NCBI GenBank assembly: GCA_027449605.1 | Contig: DAIDLH010000102.1 | Coordinates: forward strand, 1-42,742 | From: Candidatus Muproteobacteria bacterium | Lineage (GTDB): Bacteria > Pseudomonadota > Gammaproteobacteria > Acidiferrobacterales > Sulfurifustaceae | DNA length: 42,742 nucleotides | Reading direction: 5' to 3' | Shown here: positions 7,910 through 16,046 of the stretch, piece after piece | Numbering within the stretch: position 1 is the first letter of the stretch | How the letters are laid out: each line of letters opens with the position of its first letter | Position numbers and translations under genes: made by a program | The notes under the pieces: generated by a model | Told to the model about the DNA's origin: nothing | The model's input: only the letters and a program-made list of their open reading frames with translations | Databases searched by the model: none

Positions 7910-10768
7910 TTATCCGGCCTTGCGATCCAGGTTCGGGGCGTGCTCCAGCGCATGCTTGAGGAATTCCCCGGTATGTGAAGCCGGATGCCGCGCCACCTCC
8001 TCGGGCGTGCCGACGGCCAGAATCCTCCCGCCGCCGTCGCCGCCCTCGGGGCCGAGATCGATGAGCCAGTCGGCGGTCTTGATGACGTCGAGATTGTGCT
8101 CGATCACCACCACCGTGTTGCCGCGGTCGCGCAGCCGCATGAGCACCGTGAGCAGCTGCTGGATGTCGTGGAAGTGCAGGCCCGTGGTGGGTTCGTCGAG
8201 GATATATAAGGTGCGCCCGGTGTCGCGCTTGGACAGCTCACGCGCCAGCTTGATGCGCTGCGCCTCGCCGCCGGACAGCGTGGTGGCGCTCTGGCCGAGC
8301 GTGATGTAGGACAGTCCCACGTCCAGCAACGTTTGCAGTTTCTGGTTCACCGCCGGGATGGCGCTGAAGAATCCCGCCGCCGTTTCCACGGTCATGGCCA
8401 GCACCTCGTCGATGGTCTTGTCCTTGTAGCGGATGTCGAGGGTCTCGCGGTTGTAGCGCTTGCCGCGGCACACGTCGCACGGCACGTAGATGTCCGGGAG
8501 GAAGTGCATCTCGACCTTGATCAGGCCGTCGCCCTGGCAGGCCTCGCAGCGACCGCCGCGCACGTTGAAGGAGAAACGCCCCGGGCCGTAGCCGCGCTCG
8601 CGCGCCATCGGCGTGGCGGCGAACAGCTCGCGGATCGGCGTGAACAGGCCGGTGTAGGTCGCCGGGTTGGAGCGCGGCGTGCGCCCGATCGGCGCCTGGT
8701 CGATGTCGACGATCTTGTCGAATTGATCGAGTCCCTCGATGGCGCGGCACGGCGCCGGTTCGAGCGCCGCCCCGTAGAGGTGCTTGGCGACCGAGGCGTA
8801 AAGAGTGTCATTGATGAGCGTGGATTTACCCGAGCCGGACACGCCGGTGACGCAGGTGAAAAGTCCCACCGGGATCGACACCTCCACGTTTTTCAGGTTG
8901 TTGCCGGTGGCGCCGCGGACGATCAACTGGCGCGCGGCGTCGTTCGGCGTGCGCTCGCGCGGCACGGTGATTTCGCGCTCGCCGCGCAGATAGGCGCCGG
9001 TAATCGAACGCGGATGACGCACGATGTCTTCCGGGGTTCCCTGCGCCACGACCTCGCCGCCGTGCACGCCGGCCCCCGGGCCGATGTCCAGCACGTGATC
9101 CGCGGCGCGGATCGCCTCTTCGTCGTGCTCCACCACGATCACGGTGTTGCCCAGGTCGCGCAGGCGCCGCAGCGTGTCGAGCAGGCGCGCGTTGTCGCGC
9201 TGGTGCAGGCCGATGGACGGCTCGTCGAGCACGTACATGACGCCGACCAGGCCGGCGCCGATCTGCGAGGCGAGGCGGATGCGTTGCGCCTCGCCGCCGG
9301 AAAGCGTCTCCGCCGAGCGCGCCAGCGTGAGGTAATCCAAGCCGACGTTCACCAGGAAACCGAGCCGGTTGGCGACCTCTTTGACGATCTTGGCGGCGAT
9401 CTCGCCGCGGCTTCCCGTCAGACGCAGGTCGCGGAAGAAATCGAGCGCGGCCGCCACGGGCAGCCGGGTGATTTCATGCAGCGCTTTGCCTTGCACGAAG
9501 ACGTGCCGGGCTTCGCGTTTCAGGCGCGAGCCGTGGCAGGCTTCACAGGGCTGGTGGCTGAGGAATTTCGCCAGCTCCTCGCGCACGGACAGGGATTCGG
9601 ACTCGCGGTAGCGCCGCTCGATGTTGGGGATCACGCCTTCGAAGGCGTGTTTGCGCCTGGCGCGCGGACCCTGCTCGCTGAAATAGGTAAAGGTAATGAG
9701 CTCGTCGCCGCTGCCATGCAGGATGACGTCGCGCGCCTTTTTAGGCAGCTCCTCGAACGGCGTATCGAGATTGAATTTGTAATGCTTCGCCAGTGATTCC
9801 AGCATGTGAAAGTAAAACGCGTTGCGCCGGTCCCAGCCGCGAATCGCCCCGGCCGGCAGCGACAGCGTCGGATCGCCGACCACGCGTTCCGGATCGAAGA
9901 ACTGGCGCACGCCGAGCCCGTCGCAGGAGGGACAGGCGCCGGCCGGGTTGTTGAACGAAAACAGGCGCGGTTCGAGTTCCGACAGGCTGTAGCCGCAATG
10001 CGGACAGGCGTAGCGCGCGGAAAAAACGATTTCCTGTTCGTCGTGGTTCTGTTCGTCGAGCACCACCACGCGGATCAAACCTTCTCCCAGATTGGCCGCG
10101 GTTTCGAAGGACTCGGCCAGGCGTTGCTCCTGTCCCGGTCGCACCACCGCGCGGTCCACCACGGCCTCGATCGTATGCTTGAAATTCTTCTTGAGCGCCG
10201 GCGCTTCGTCGAGCGACGCCACCGTGCCGTCGATGCGCGTGCGGACATAGCCCTGTGCGCGCAGCCGGTCGAGGATGTGCAGGTGCTCGCCCTTGCGCGC
10301 CTCGACCAGGGGCGCGAGCAGCATGAGCTTGGTGCCCTCGGGCAACGTCATCACGTGGTCCACCATCTGGCTCACTGTCTGGGCGGACAGCGTCACGCCG
10401 TGCTCCGGGCAGCGCGGCTCGCCGACGCGCGCGTACAGCAGGCGCAGGTAGTCGTAGATTTCCGTGACCGTGCCGACGGTCGAGCGTGGATTGTGCGAGG
10501 TGGATTTCTGCTCGATGGAGATCGCCGGGCTCAATCCCTCGATCAGGTCCACGTCCGGTTTTTCCATGAGCGCCAGGAACTGGCGCGCGTACGCCGACAG
10601 CGACTCGACGTAGCGGCGCTGGCCTTCGGCATAAAGCGTGTCGAAGGCGAGCGAGGACTTGCCCGAGCCGGACAGGCCGGTGATGACGATGAGTTTGTCG
10701 CGCGGCAGGTCGACGTCGACGTTCTTGAGGTTGTGCGTGCGTGCGCCGCGGATACGGATGGATTCCAT
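7910..10768 (-). CDS. uvrA: Excinuclease ABC subunit A
   Basis: UvrA (952 aa) is the damage-recognition ATPase of nucleotide excision repair and loads UvrB at lesions. It has two ABC modules: Walker [10 protein letters not shown] at about 31-39 and GVSGSGKST in the second half, and two signature motifs LSGGEAQRI. Zinc modules are visible as [29 protein letters not shown], and CEACQGDG paired with [10 protein letters not shown]. The start [20 protein letters not shown] is canonical. It is divergent from a yajR-type transporter, followed by ssb, an arrangement also seen in Pseudomonas. A promoter with a LexA-like half-site lies upstream. Confidence 0.98.
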   Translation of the reverse strand: MESIRIRGARTHNLKNVDVDLPRDKLIVITGLSGSGKSSLAFDTLYAEGQRRYVESLSAYARQFLALMEKPDVDLIEGLSPAISIEQKSTSHNPRSTVGTVTEIYDYLRLLYARVGEPRCPEHGVTLSAQTVSQMVDHVMTLPEGTKLMLLAPLVEARKGEHLHILDRLRAQGYVRTRIDGTVASLDEAPALKKNFKHTIEAVVDRAVVRPGQEQRLAESFETAANLGEGLIRVVVLDEQNHDEQEIVFSARYACPHCGYSLSELEPRLFSFNNPAGACPSCDGLGVRQFFDPERVVGDPTLSLPAGAIRGWDRRNAFYFHMLESLAKHYKFNLDTPFEELPKKARDVILHGSGDELITFTYFSEQGPRARRKHAFEGVIPNIERRYRESESLSVREELAKFLSHQPCEACHGSRLKREARHVFVQGKALHEITRLPVAAALDFFRDLRLTGSRGEIAAKIVKEVANRLGFLVNVGLDYLTLARSAETLSGGEAQRIRLASQIGAGLVGVMYVLDEPSIGLHQRDNARLLDTLRRLRDLGNTVIVVEHDEEAIRAADHVLDIGPGAGVHGGEVVAQGTPEDIVRHPRSITGAYLRGEREITVPRERTPNDAARQLIVRGATGNNLKNVEVSIPVGLFTCVTGVSGSGKSTLINDTLYASVAKHLYGAALEPAPCRAIEGLDQFDKIVDIDQAPIGRTPRSNPATYTGLFTPIRELFAATPMARERGYGPGRFSFNVRGGRCEACQGDGLIKVEMHFLPDIYVPCDVCRGKRYNRETLDIRYKDKTIDEVLAMTVETAAGFFSAIPAVNQKLQTLLDVGLSYITLGQSATTLSGGEAQRIKLARELSKRDTGRTLYILDEPTTGLHFHDIQQLLTVLMRLRDRGNTVVVIEHNLDVIKTADWLIDLGPEGGDGGGRILAVGTPEEVARHPASHTGEFLKHALEHAPNLDRKAG

Positions 10769-10836
10769 GCTGCTCGTCTCAACGTCCGGGGTTGCTCACG
10801 GTGAACTCGCCTGGAACTGCATGATCAAAGGGCAAT

Positions 10837-10870
10837 CTGTTAATATACGCAAAACCGACAATTTTCCCAA
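10837..10870 (-). promoter_or_regulatory. uvrA: Candidate uvrA promoter with degenerate LexA-like site
   Basis: On the minus strand TTGGGA (10870-10865) and TATATT (10847-10842) are 17 bp apart, a plausible sigma-70 promoter for uvrA. Overlapping the -10 box, 10852-10837 reads TTGC-GTATATTA-ACAG. The right half matches the SOS box CTGT-N8-ACAG perfectly and the centre is AT-rich, but the left half matches only two of four bases. uvrA is SOS-regulated in E. coli; regulation here is inference. Confidence 0.4.
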
Positions 10871-10887
10871 CCGAGCCTATCCCGAGC

Positions 10888-12264
10888 ATGCTTCCCTCCG
10901 AACGGATGACCCCCCTCGAACTGCGGGCAAGCATCGGGCTGGCCAGCATTTACGGCCTGCGGATGCTGGGCATGTTCCTGATCCTGCCGGTCTTCGCGGT
11001 TTACGCCGAACGGCTGCCGGGCGGACAGAACCATACCCTGATCGGTTTCGCGCTCGGGGCCTACGGCCTGACTCAGGCGTTGTTGCAGCTGCCCTTCGGC
11101 ATGATTTCCGACCGCCTCGGACGCAAGCGCGTGATCTATTTCGGGCTGGCGCTGTTCGCGCTCGGCAGTTTCGTCGCGGCCGCGGCGCACGATCTCCATT
11201 GGGTGATCATCGGACGCATCATCCAGGGCGCGGGCGCGATCAACGCCGCGGTGACGGCGCTCATCGCCGACCTGACGCGCGAGGAACACCGCACCAAGGC
11301 GATGGCGATGGTGGGCGGCACGATCGGGCTCACCTTCGCGGCCTCGCTCGTTTTGGGACCGGTGTTATATCACCTCATCAATATCCCCGGCATTTTCGCC
11401 ATGACCGGGGTGCTCGCCCTGTGCGCCGTGATCGTGGTGCGGTTTGTCGTGCCCGCGCCGAAGCAGAGCCGGTTTCATTCCGACGCCGAGGCCATGCCGG
11501 CCAAGCTTCTCGGCGTGTTGCGCAACCGCGAGCTGCTGCGGCTCGATTTCGGCATCTTCGCGCTGCACGCGGTGCAGATGGCGATGTTCGTGGTGATGCC
11601 GTTCGCCTTGCGCGCCACCAGCGGCCTCGACGCCAATCACCACTGGCAGGTGTATCTGCCGGTGCTGGCGGTGTCGGTGGTGTTCATGGTGCCGGCGATC
11701 ATCTACGGCGAGAAACGGGCGAAACTCAAAACGGTCTTCATCGGCAGCGTGGCCTTGATGCTGGCCGCGGAACTTGCTTTCATTCCGGCGATCACCCGTT
11801 TCTGGGGAATCGTGGGGGTCATGACGCTCTATTTCATCGCCTTCAACGTGCTCGAGGCGAGCCTGCCTTCGATCATCTCCAAGATCGCGCCGACCGGCGC
11901 CAAGGGCACGGCCATGGGGGTGTACAACACCTTTCAGTCGCTCGGGCTCGCCGCCGGCGGCGCGCTCGGCGGGTTCCTGTCGTACCGTTTCGGTTCGGCC
12001 GCGGTGTTCGAGTTCGGCGCCGTGCTCATCGGCATCTGGTTGCTGCTGGCGTCGCGCATGCGGCAACTGCCGGCGGTGAAAAATCTGATGTACCACCTGC
12101 CGGAGATGAGCGTGGATGATGCGCGTCGCCTGGAACAACAACTCGCCGCCGTGGCGGGCGTGACCGAGGTCATCGTGGCGCAGGCGGAGGGCGCGGCGTA
12201 TGTCAAGGTCGACAGCCGGCGCTTCGATGAAGCGGCGTTGCGTCAATTATTACCCGCCGTTTAA
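10888..12264 (+). CDS. yajR: YajR-type major facilitator transporter with C-terminal YAM domain
   Basis: A 458-aa, 12-span inner-membrane MFS carrier. It resembles E. coli YajR along its length: the start region [21 protein letters not shown], the motif A stretch [21 protein letters not shown], the motif around [24 protein letters not shown], and [15 protein letters not shown]. The last ~50 residues ([16 protein letters not shown]...[20 protein letters not shown]) form the ferredoxin-like YAM domain typical of this subfamily. Its substrate is unknown; it is commonly classed with drug exporters. It is divergent from uvrA and precedes ssb. Confidence 0.88.
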   Translation: MLPSERMTPLELRASIGLASIYGLRMLGMFLILPVFAVYAERLPGGQNHTLIGFALGAYGLTQALLQLPFGMISDRLGRKRVIYFGLALFALGSFVAAAAHDLHWVIIGRIIQGAGAINAAVTALIADLTREEHRTKAMAMVGGTIGLTFAASLVLGPVLYHLINIPGIFAMTGVLALCAVIVVRFVVPAPKQSRFHSDAEAMPAKLLGVLRNRELLRLDFGIFALHAVQMAMFVVMPFALRATSGLDANHHWQVYLPVLAVSVVFMVPAIIYGEKRAKLKTVFIGSVALMLAAELAFIPAITRFWGIVGVMTLYFIAFNVLEASLPSIISKIAPTGAKGTAMGVYNTFQSLGLAAGGALGGFLSYRFGSAAVFEFGAVLIGIWLLLASRMRQLPAVKNLMYHLPEMSVDDARRLEQQLAAVAGVTEVIVAQAEGAAYVKVDSRRFDEAALRQLLPAV

Positions 12265-12389
12265 AGCTTTATCCGCGCGCGGATTTACATTCCGATTTAG
12301 AAAATTCTTATAAGCTCATGGACCGGCATGGATTGTTGGTCGAGTTCAACCCATTCTTGTAAAGGCCTTATTTTACTGGTCGCGCGTGA

Positions 12390-12418
12390 TTGTCGCGGCG
12401 TTTCAATCTGGCTATGAT
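12390..12418 (+). promoter_or_regulatory. ssb: Candidate ssb promoter
   Basis: TTGTCG (12390-12395) and TATGAT (12413-12418) are separated by 17 bp. The -10 box matches consensus in five of six positions. It sits about 85 bp before the ssb start. No convincing LexA box was seen here. Confidence 0.5.
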
Positions 12419-12503
12419 GGCTCACCCCTGAACTTCACGGAGAATCGGGTTTTTATTCAGATCATGTACAGGGCTCCGTGATCAACCTAATGGAGAAGCA
12501 ACT

Positions 12504-12974
12504 ATGGCACGCGGTGTAAACAAGGTAATTCTGGTCGGCAATCTGGGTCGCGATCCGGAAGTGCGTTATTCCCCCAATGGGTCGGCGGTGGCGAACGTCA
12601 CGCTGGCGACGTCGGAATCGTGGAAGGACAAGACCAGCGGCGAGAAGCAGGAGAAAACCGAATGGCATCGCATCGTGTTCTTCGGACGCCTCGCCGAGAT
12701 CGCCGGTGAGTATCTGAAAAAGGGCGCGCAGATTTACGTCGAGGGGCGGTTGCAGACGCGCAAGTGGCAGGACAAGGACGGGCACGAACGCTATACCACC
12801 GAGATCGTCGCCAACGAAATGCAGATGCTGGGGTCACGCGGCGGCGCCGGTGTTCCGAACAACGACGGTTTCAACCAGGATCAGCCGGCGGAGAATGCCG
12901 GCGGCGCCGGAGCCAGGAAGCCGGCGGCGACAGCGGCCGGCGGCGGCGATTTCGACGACGACATCCCGTTCTAA
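12504..12974 (+). CDS. ssb: Single-stranded DNA-binding protein
   Basis: SSB (156 aa) coats single-stranded DNA in replication, repair and recombination. The OB fold covers about residues 1-110 ([57 protein letters not shown]). A Gly/Ala-rich linker leads to the acidic tip DFDDDIPF, the docking site for partner proteins. GGAGAAGCAACT is the Shine-Dalgarno region. Its own promoter candidate lies in the 239-bp upstream gap. Confidence 0.98.
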   Translation: MARGVNKVILVGNLGRDPEVRYSPNGSAVANVTLATSESWKDKTSGEKQEKTEWHRIVFFGRLAEIAGEYLKKGAQIYVEGRLQTRKWQDKDGHERYTTEIVANEMQMLGSRGGAGVPNNDGFNQDQPAENAGGAGARKPAATAAGGGDFDDDIPF

Positions 12975-12984
12975 GGCAGCAGCA

Positions 12985-13058
12985 AGTAGCAAGTTTCAAG
13001 TAGCAAGAAAATGCAGGAAAGTTTTTTCCTTGCAACTTGCTACTTGTCACTTGCTACT
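12985..13058. repeat. Long inverted repeat between convergent ssb and hinT
   Basis: The left arm 12985-13007 and right arm 13036-13058 pair over 21 of 23 positions. Each arm itself holds two copies of AAGTAGCAAG-like units. The central part contains GGAAAGTTTTTTCC. It fills most of the gap between two convergent genes and could act as a bidirectional terminator or transcript stabiliser. Confidence 0.7.
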
Positions 13059-13064
13059 GGTGTT

Positions 13065-13412
13065 TTACCCCGGCGGCCAGCGCATGACGCGCCCGCCGAG
13101 CAGATGCAGGTGCACGTGAAACACCGACTGGCCGGCGTCGGCGTTGCAATTCATGACGGTACGGTAACCCGATTCGGCGATTCCCGATTCCCTGGCAATG
13201 TCCGCGGCCGCCCTGACCAGCTTGCCGGTCAACTCGACATGGCCGGCGTCAAGGTCGTTCAGCGTGGCAATGTGCTTTTTGGGGATCACCAGGACGTGTA
13301 CCGGGGCCTGTGGATTGATGTCCTTGAACGCCAGCACGTCGTTGTCCTCGTACACCGTGTTCGGCTTGATCTGTCCTGACACCATTTTACAAAACAGGCA
13401 GTCTGCTGTCAT
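13065..13412 (-). CDS. hinT: HIT-family purine nucleoside phosphoramidase HinT
   Basis: A 115-aa histidine-triad hydrolase that cleaves adenosine phosphoramidates and acyl-adenylates. The catalytic HVHLHLL triad is at His99, His101 and His103. An N-terminal CLFCKMVSG at Cys5/Cys8 and VIPKKHI mark the HinT branch. Length is typical. It is convergent with ssb, ending inside the region next to the long inverted repeat. No operon partner is evident. Confidence 0.95.
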   Translation of the reverse strand: MTADCLFCKMVSGQIKPNTVYEDNDVLAFKDINPQAPVHVLVIPKKHIATLNDLDAGHVELTGKLVRAAADIARESGIAESGYRTVMNCNADAGQSVFHVHLHLLGGRVMRWPPG

Positions 13413-13418
13413 AAATGT

Positions 13419-13545
13419 AGCCCTACTGCGCTTCGCTTCGTTCGTCTTGCCATAAGACGGGAAGCCCTACTCGCTTCGCGAGTTCGTCTTGCCATAATAC
13501 GAGTAGCCCTACTCCGCTTCGCTCAGTTCGTCTTGTCATAATATA
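13419..13545. repeat. Three imperfect tandem repeats of about 42-44 bp
   Basis: Three units start at 13419, 13463 and 13505, each opening AGCCCTACT, followed by a CGCTTCGC-type short palindrome and then GTTCGTCTTGCCATAA. They differ by small indels and substitutions. The array lies directly upstream of hinT and before the acidic small protein gene. A TATAAT at 13542-13547 closes the third unit and could serve as a -10 box. The rest of 13546-13693 shows only the ribosome binding site of the next gene. Confidence 0.75.
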
Positions 13546-13693
13546 ATTTTCCCCTGTTGCCCCTGAAAACCCTGGGCGCGAGCCTGTCAGCATAGTGCGG
13601 TTGCCAGCGGGTGAAAAGGGTGGTGGCAGAGTGCAAAATGCCGTCTATATATTTCTGGGGAACAGCCAAGTTTTTTCCGCGAGGGGACTGAAA

Positions 13694-13984
13694 ATGCCTA
13701 TGTATGAAGAGCCGGTGGTCGGGGCCTTTTACGAGGACCTGGAAGAGGACGGCCGCACCTTCGAAGTGACCGCCTTCGATGAAAATGACGGAACGATCGA
13801 GATTCAGTACAGCGACGGCGCCACCGACGAGATCGATCTGGACGACTGGTACGGCATGGACCTGGAGCAGCTGGAGTCCGAGGAAGAAGACGAGGATGAC
13901 GCTGACGACAGCGACGTGTCCGATGACGATGCCGATCTGGATGAGGATGACGAGCTGGACGAAGACGAGGAAGTAGAGGAATAA
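13694..13984 (+). CDS. Small, extremely acidic protein (DUF6763-like)
   Basis: The start at 13694 (MPMYEEPVVGAFYEDLEEDG) follows a strong GAGGGGAC Shine-Dalgarno, giving 96 aa; an in-frame extension to 13595 lacks support. Residues 1-60 look like a small beta-rich fold (TFEVTAFDENDGTIEIQYSDG, then DEIDLDDWYGMDLE). Residues 61-96 are almost entirely Asp and Glu. The whole protein has one Arg and no Lys. I recall similar gammaproteobacterial proteins under DUF6763, but the function is unknown. An acidic tail of this kind could bind metal or basic partners; that is speculation. Confidence 0.75.
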   Translation: MPMYEEPVVGAFYEDLEEDGRTFEVTAFDENDGTIEIQYSDGATDEIDLDDWYGMDLEQLESEEEDEDDADDSDVSDDDADLDEDDELDEDEEVEE

Positions 13985-14082
13985 GACTCGCCGCCCGGCG
14001 GCGGGCGAAAAACAGCAGTGTTATCGTTGTGCCGAGCCTGTGTTCAGGGCTCAACTCATAATCACCGGATCAACCAAACTGA

Positions 14083-14114
14083 CGGGACAACGATCCAGCC
14101 GGATCGTTGTCCCG
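14083..14114. repeat. Perfect 14-bp stem hairpin with 4-nt loop
   Basis: Bases 14083-14096 pair without mismatch with 14101-14114 around the loop AGCC. There is no T-run on either side. It lies between the acidic protein gene and the convergent HU-family gene, so it may limit read-through or protect the 3' ends. Confidence 0.7.
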
Positions 14115-14203
14115 AATCCGTTACGCCCTCGACGAACGTTCCGCGCGCCAAGGGCACATCAAACGGGTGTTTCCAGAAACGCCTGATTCCCGCTGGTTTC
14201 CGT

Positions 14204-14524
14204 TTACACCATGTCTTTCAGCATTTTCAGCGGCTGACACTTGACCACGTTACGCGCGGGTTTGGCCTTGAAAATAACCTCTTCCTTGGTGAACGGGTTG
14301 ATGCCCTTGCGCGCCGGCACGGCGGGCTTGTAGACCATCTTGATCTTCATCATGCCGACGAGATTGAAAATGCCAGGACCCTTTTTCAGGTCGCGTTCGA
14401 TGAGGCTGGTCAGCGTGTCGAAAACCGCCACGACGTCCTTACGCTTGAGGTTGGTTTTCTCAGCGATATGGGCATAGATCTCGGACTTCGTTGTCGGTTT
14501 CTTTCCCGATTTGTTGTTGGCCAT
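14204..14524 (-). CDS. HU-family nucleoid DNA-binding protein
   Basis: A 106-aa protein of the HU/IHF fold. The N-terminal helices (TKSEIYAHIAEKTNLKRKDVVAVFDTLTSLIERDLKK) lead to the beta arm with the family signature KGINPFTKEEVIFKAKPARNVVK. The usual Gly-rich turn is altered to NLVGMMKIK. It carries a Lys-rich N-terminal extension (MANNKSGKKPTTKSE) like the slightly longer HU variants of gammaproteobacteria. It probably bends and compacts DNA. It is transcribed alone on the minus strand with an AGGAGC Shine-Dalgarno. Confidence 0.9.
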   Translation of the reverse strand: MANNKSGKKPTTKSEIYAHIAEKTNLKRKDVVAVFDTLTSLIERDLKKGPGIFNLVGMMKIKMVYKPAVPARKGINPFTKEEVIFKAKPARNVVKCQPLKMLKDMV

Positions 14525-14937
14525 GTAATGCTCCTGAAGTGGAAGGTTGGGTTAAGGGGTTCCTTTAAACGCGCATAATTTAGCGGAAAAACCAGGGGGA
14601 TAGAAGAGCGACTTGGCATTTTTCCCTGAAATTTCCCGGTTTCCCGGAACGTGTCCGAACTCGGACAGCCCTGGCTGTCGGTTGGCCGCAATGTTGAACC
14701 GAAGAGATTTCCTGACATGCAAGGTCGACCTCCCCGGCGGCCGAGGAGGACGTGACCCCGGCGCGATGACACCGGCCGACCCGGGCGATCCATCTATAGA
14801 TCCGCGATTGAATCCATCGCATGAGGGGCGTCTCCCGCCGGGTTTCTCGCGGTGTCGAGGTTCGGGCAGACAATGCTTTAAAAATAATGCGTTACGGGGG
14901 TCATCCGGATATAATTCGGCTTGTGCGATGTGTTCTC
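14525..14937. other. Intergenic region without recognisable gene
   Basis: This divergent spacer between the HU gene and fmdB has open frames on both strands, but none matches a family I recognise. An exact TATAAT at 14910-14915 may be the -10 box of the fmdB-DUF502-aspS group; no good -35 is visible. Nothing else was seen. Confidence 0.5.
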
Positions 14938-14968
14938 CGCCCCCATACTCTGGGGGCGCATTGTTTTT
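14938..14968 (+). promoter_or_regulatory. Hairpin with T-run in the fmdB leader
   Basis: CGCCCCCA (14938-14945) pairs perfectly with TGGGGGCG (14951-14958) around TACTC, and is followed by CATTGTTTTT. It ends 13 bp before the fmdB ATG and overlaps no other gene. It could be an attenuator for the fmdB operon if transcription starts at the TATAAT just upstream. Confidence 0.55.
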
Positions 14969-14981
14969 CAGGAGACTCAGT

Positions 14982-15257
14982 ATGCCGATTTACGAATATG
15001 AATGCGGTTCCTGCGGTCACCGGTTCGAAGCCATCCAGAAGATGAGCGACCCGGTGCTGACCGACTGCCCGACCTGCGGCAAATCCGAACTCAAGAAACT
15101 GCTGTCCGCGGCCGGGTTTCAGCTGAAGGGCACAGGCTGGTATGCCACCGATTTCAAGGGAGGTTCCCCGAAGCAGGAAAAATCCGAATCCGGCGACACG
15201 CCGCCGAAGAAGAAGGCCGGCGGCTGTGGCGGCGGCACCTGCGGCTGCGCCCACTGA
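14982..15257 (+). CDS. FmdB-family zinc-ribbon protein
   Basis: A 91-aa protein starting MPIYEYECGSCGHRFE, the FmdB/CxxC_CxxC_SSSS signature. Cys8/Cys11 and Cys29/Cys32 would bind zinc. A GTGWYATDFKG block follows, then a Lys-rich linker and a Cys/Gly-rich tail (CGGGTCGCAH). CAGGAGACTCAGT is a good ribosome binding site and fixes this start over a longer upstream frame. The gene precedes DUF502 and aspS, a recurring order in gammaproteobacteria. A regulatory or chaperone role is often suggested but not proven. Confidence 0.9.
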   Translation: MPIYEYECGSCGHRFEAIQKMSDPVLTDCPTCGKSELKKLLSAAGFQLKGTGWYATDFKGGSPKQEKSESGDTPPKKKAGGCGGGTCGCAH

Positions 15258-15263
15258 ATAACG

Positions 15264-15890
15264 ATGGGTGCCCTGCGTCGCTACCTGATGGCCGGGCTGC
15301 TGGTCTGGGTCCCGCTGGGGGTGACGCTGCTGATCGTGGCGTTCCTGGTGGACCTGATGGACCAGACGCTGCTGCTGCTTCCCGAGAGCATCCAGCCGGA
15401 AAACCTGCTCGGTTTCCGGATCCCCGGCCTGGGGGCGGTGCTGACGGCCGTGATCGTGTTCGTGACCGGCATGATCGTCACCAACCTCTTCGGTCAACAG
15501 CTGTTCACCATCGGCGAGCGGCTCCTGCAGCGCATCCCGCTGGTGCGCTCGATCTATGCCTCGGTCAAGCAGGTGACGGAGAGCATGTTTTCCTCCGGCA
15601 AGTCGTTTCGCAAGGTGGTGCTGGTGGAATACCCGCGCAAGAACATGTGGTCGCTGGCGTTCCAGACCGGCGCCGGCGCCGAGGAAGTCCGCGACAAGAC
15701 CGGACGCGAGGTCGCCAATATTTTCATTCCCACCACGCCGAACCCCACGTCGGGTTTTTTCCTCATGGTGCCGCGCGAGGACGTGATCGAGCTCGACATG
15801 AGCGTGGACGAGGGTCTCAAGCTGCTGCTGTCGGTCGGCGTGGTGGTTCCGGAGCGCAAGAAAGATAAAATCGCGCGCCAGCTCCCCTGA
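15264..15890 (+). CDS. DUF502 membrane protein
   Basis: A 208-aa inner-membrane protein. Two hydrophobic spans (LLVWVPLGVTLLIVAFLVDL at about 12-31 and AVLTAVIVFVTGMIVTNLF at about 58-76) precede the conserved IPLVRSIYASVKQVTESMF motif. A cytoplasmic beta-rich part ends in the NPTSGFFLMVPREDV block typical of DUF502. Its function is unknown; plant homologues (LCV family) are membrane proteins. It starts 6 bp after fmdB and is probably translated from the same mRNA. Confidence 0.9.
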   Translation: MGALRRYLMAGLLVWVPLGVTLLIVAFLVDLMDQTLLLLPESIQPENLLGFRIPGLGAVLTAVIVFVTGMIVTNLFGQQLFTIGERLLQRIPLVRSIYASVKQVTESMFSSGKSFRKVVLVEYPRKNMWSLAFQTGAGAEEVRDKTGREVANIFIPTTPNPTSGFFLMVPREDVIELDMSVDEGLKLLLSVGVVVPERKKDKIARQLP

Positions 15891-15927
15891 GCGCATAGGC
15901 TTTTTAAAAAGCATTTAATATTGCTCG

Positions 15928-16006
15928 CCGCAAAGACGCAAAGTACGCAAAGAAAAACTTAGGACTGTAAACCCAGGAAATCTTTGCGCTCTTTGCGTCT
16001 TTGCGG
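15928..16006. repeat. CGCAAAG palindrome, copy A
   Basis: The left arm 15928-15952 and right arm 15982-16006 are 25 nt each and pair in 23 positions. Each arm is three tandem CGCAAAG heptamers with short joints. A 29-nt spacer separates them. The element sits in the DUF502-aspS gap, 40 bp before the aspS start. It is related to the copies at 24943 and 26088. Confidence 0.85.
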
Positions 16007-16046
16007 CAAATAATCATAAATCGAAATTCATATAAAACAGGTAATC

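Noticed and set aside
8333-9796. Long plus-strand frames opposite uvrA
   Set aside because: They are shadows of uvrA, without recognised motifs or ribosome binding sites.
14613-14981. N-terminal extension of the FmdB protein to 14613
   Set aside because: The family start MPIYEYECG with its own ribosome binding site is at 14982; the extension runs through a promoter and hairpin.
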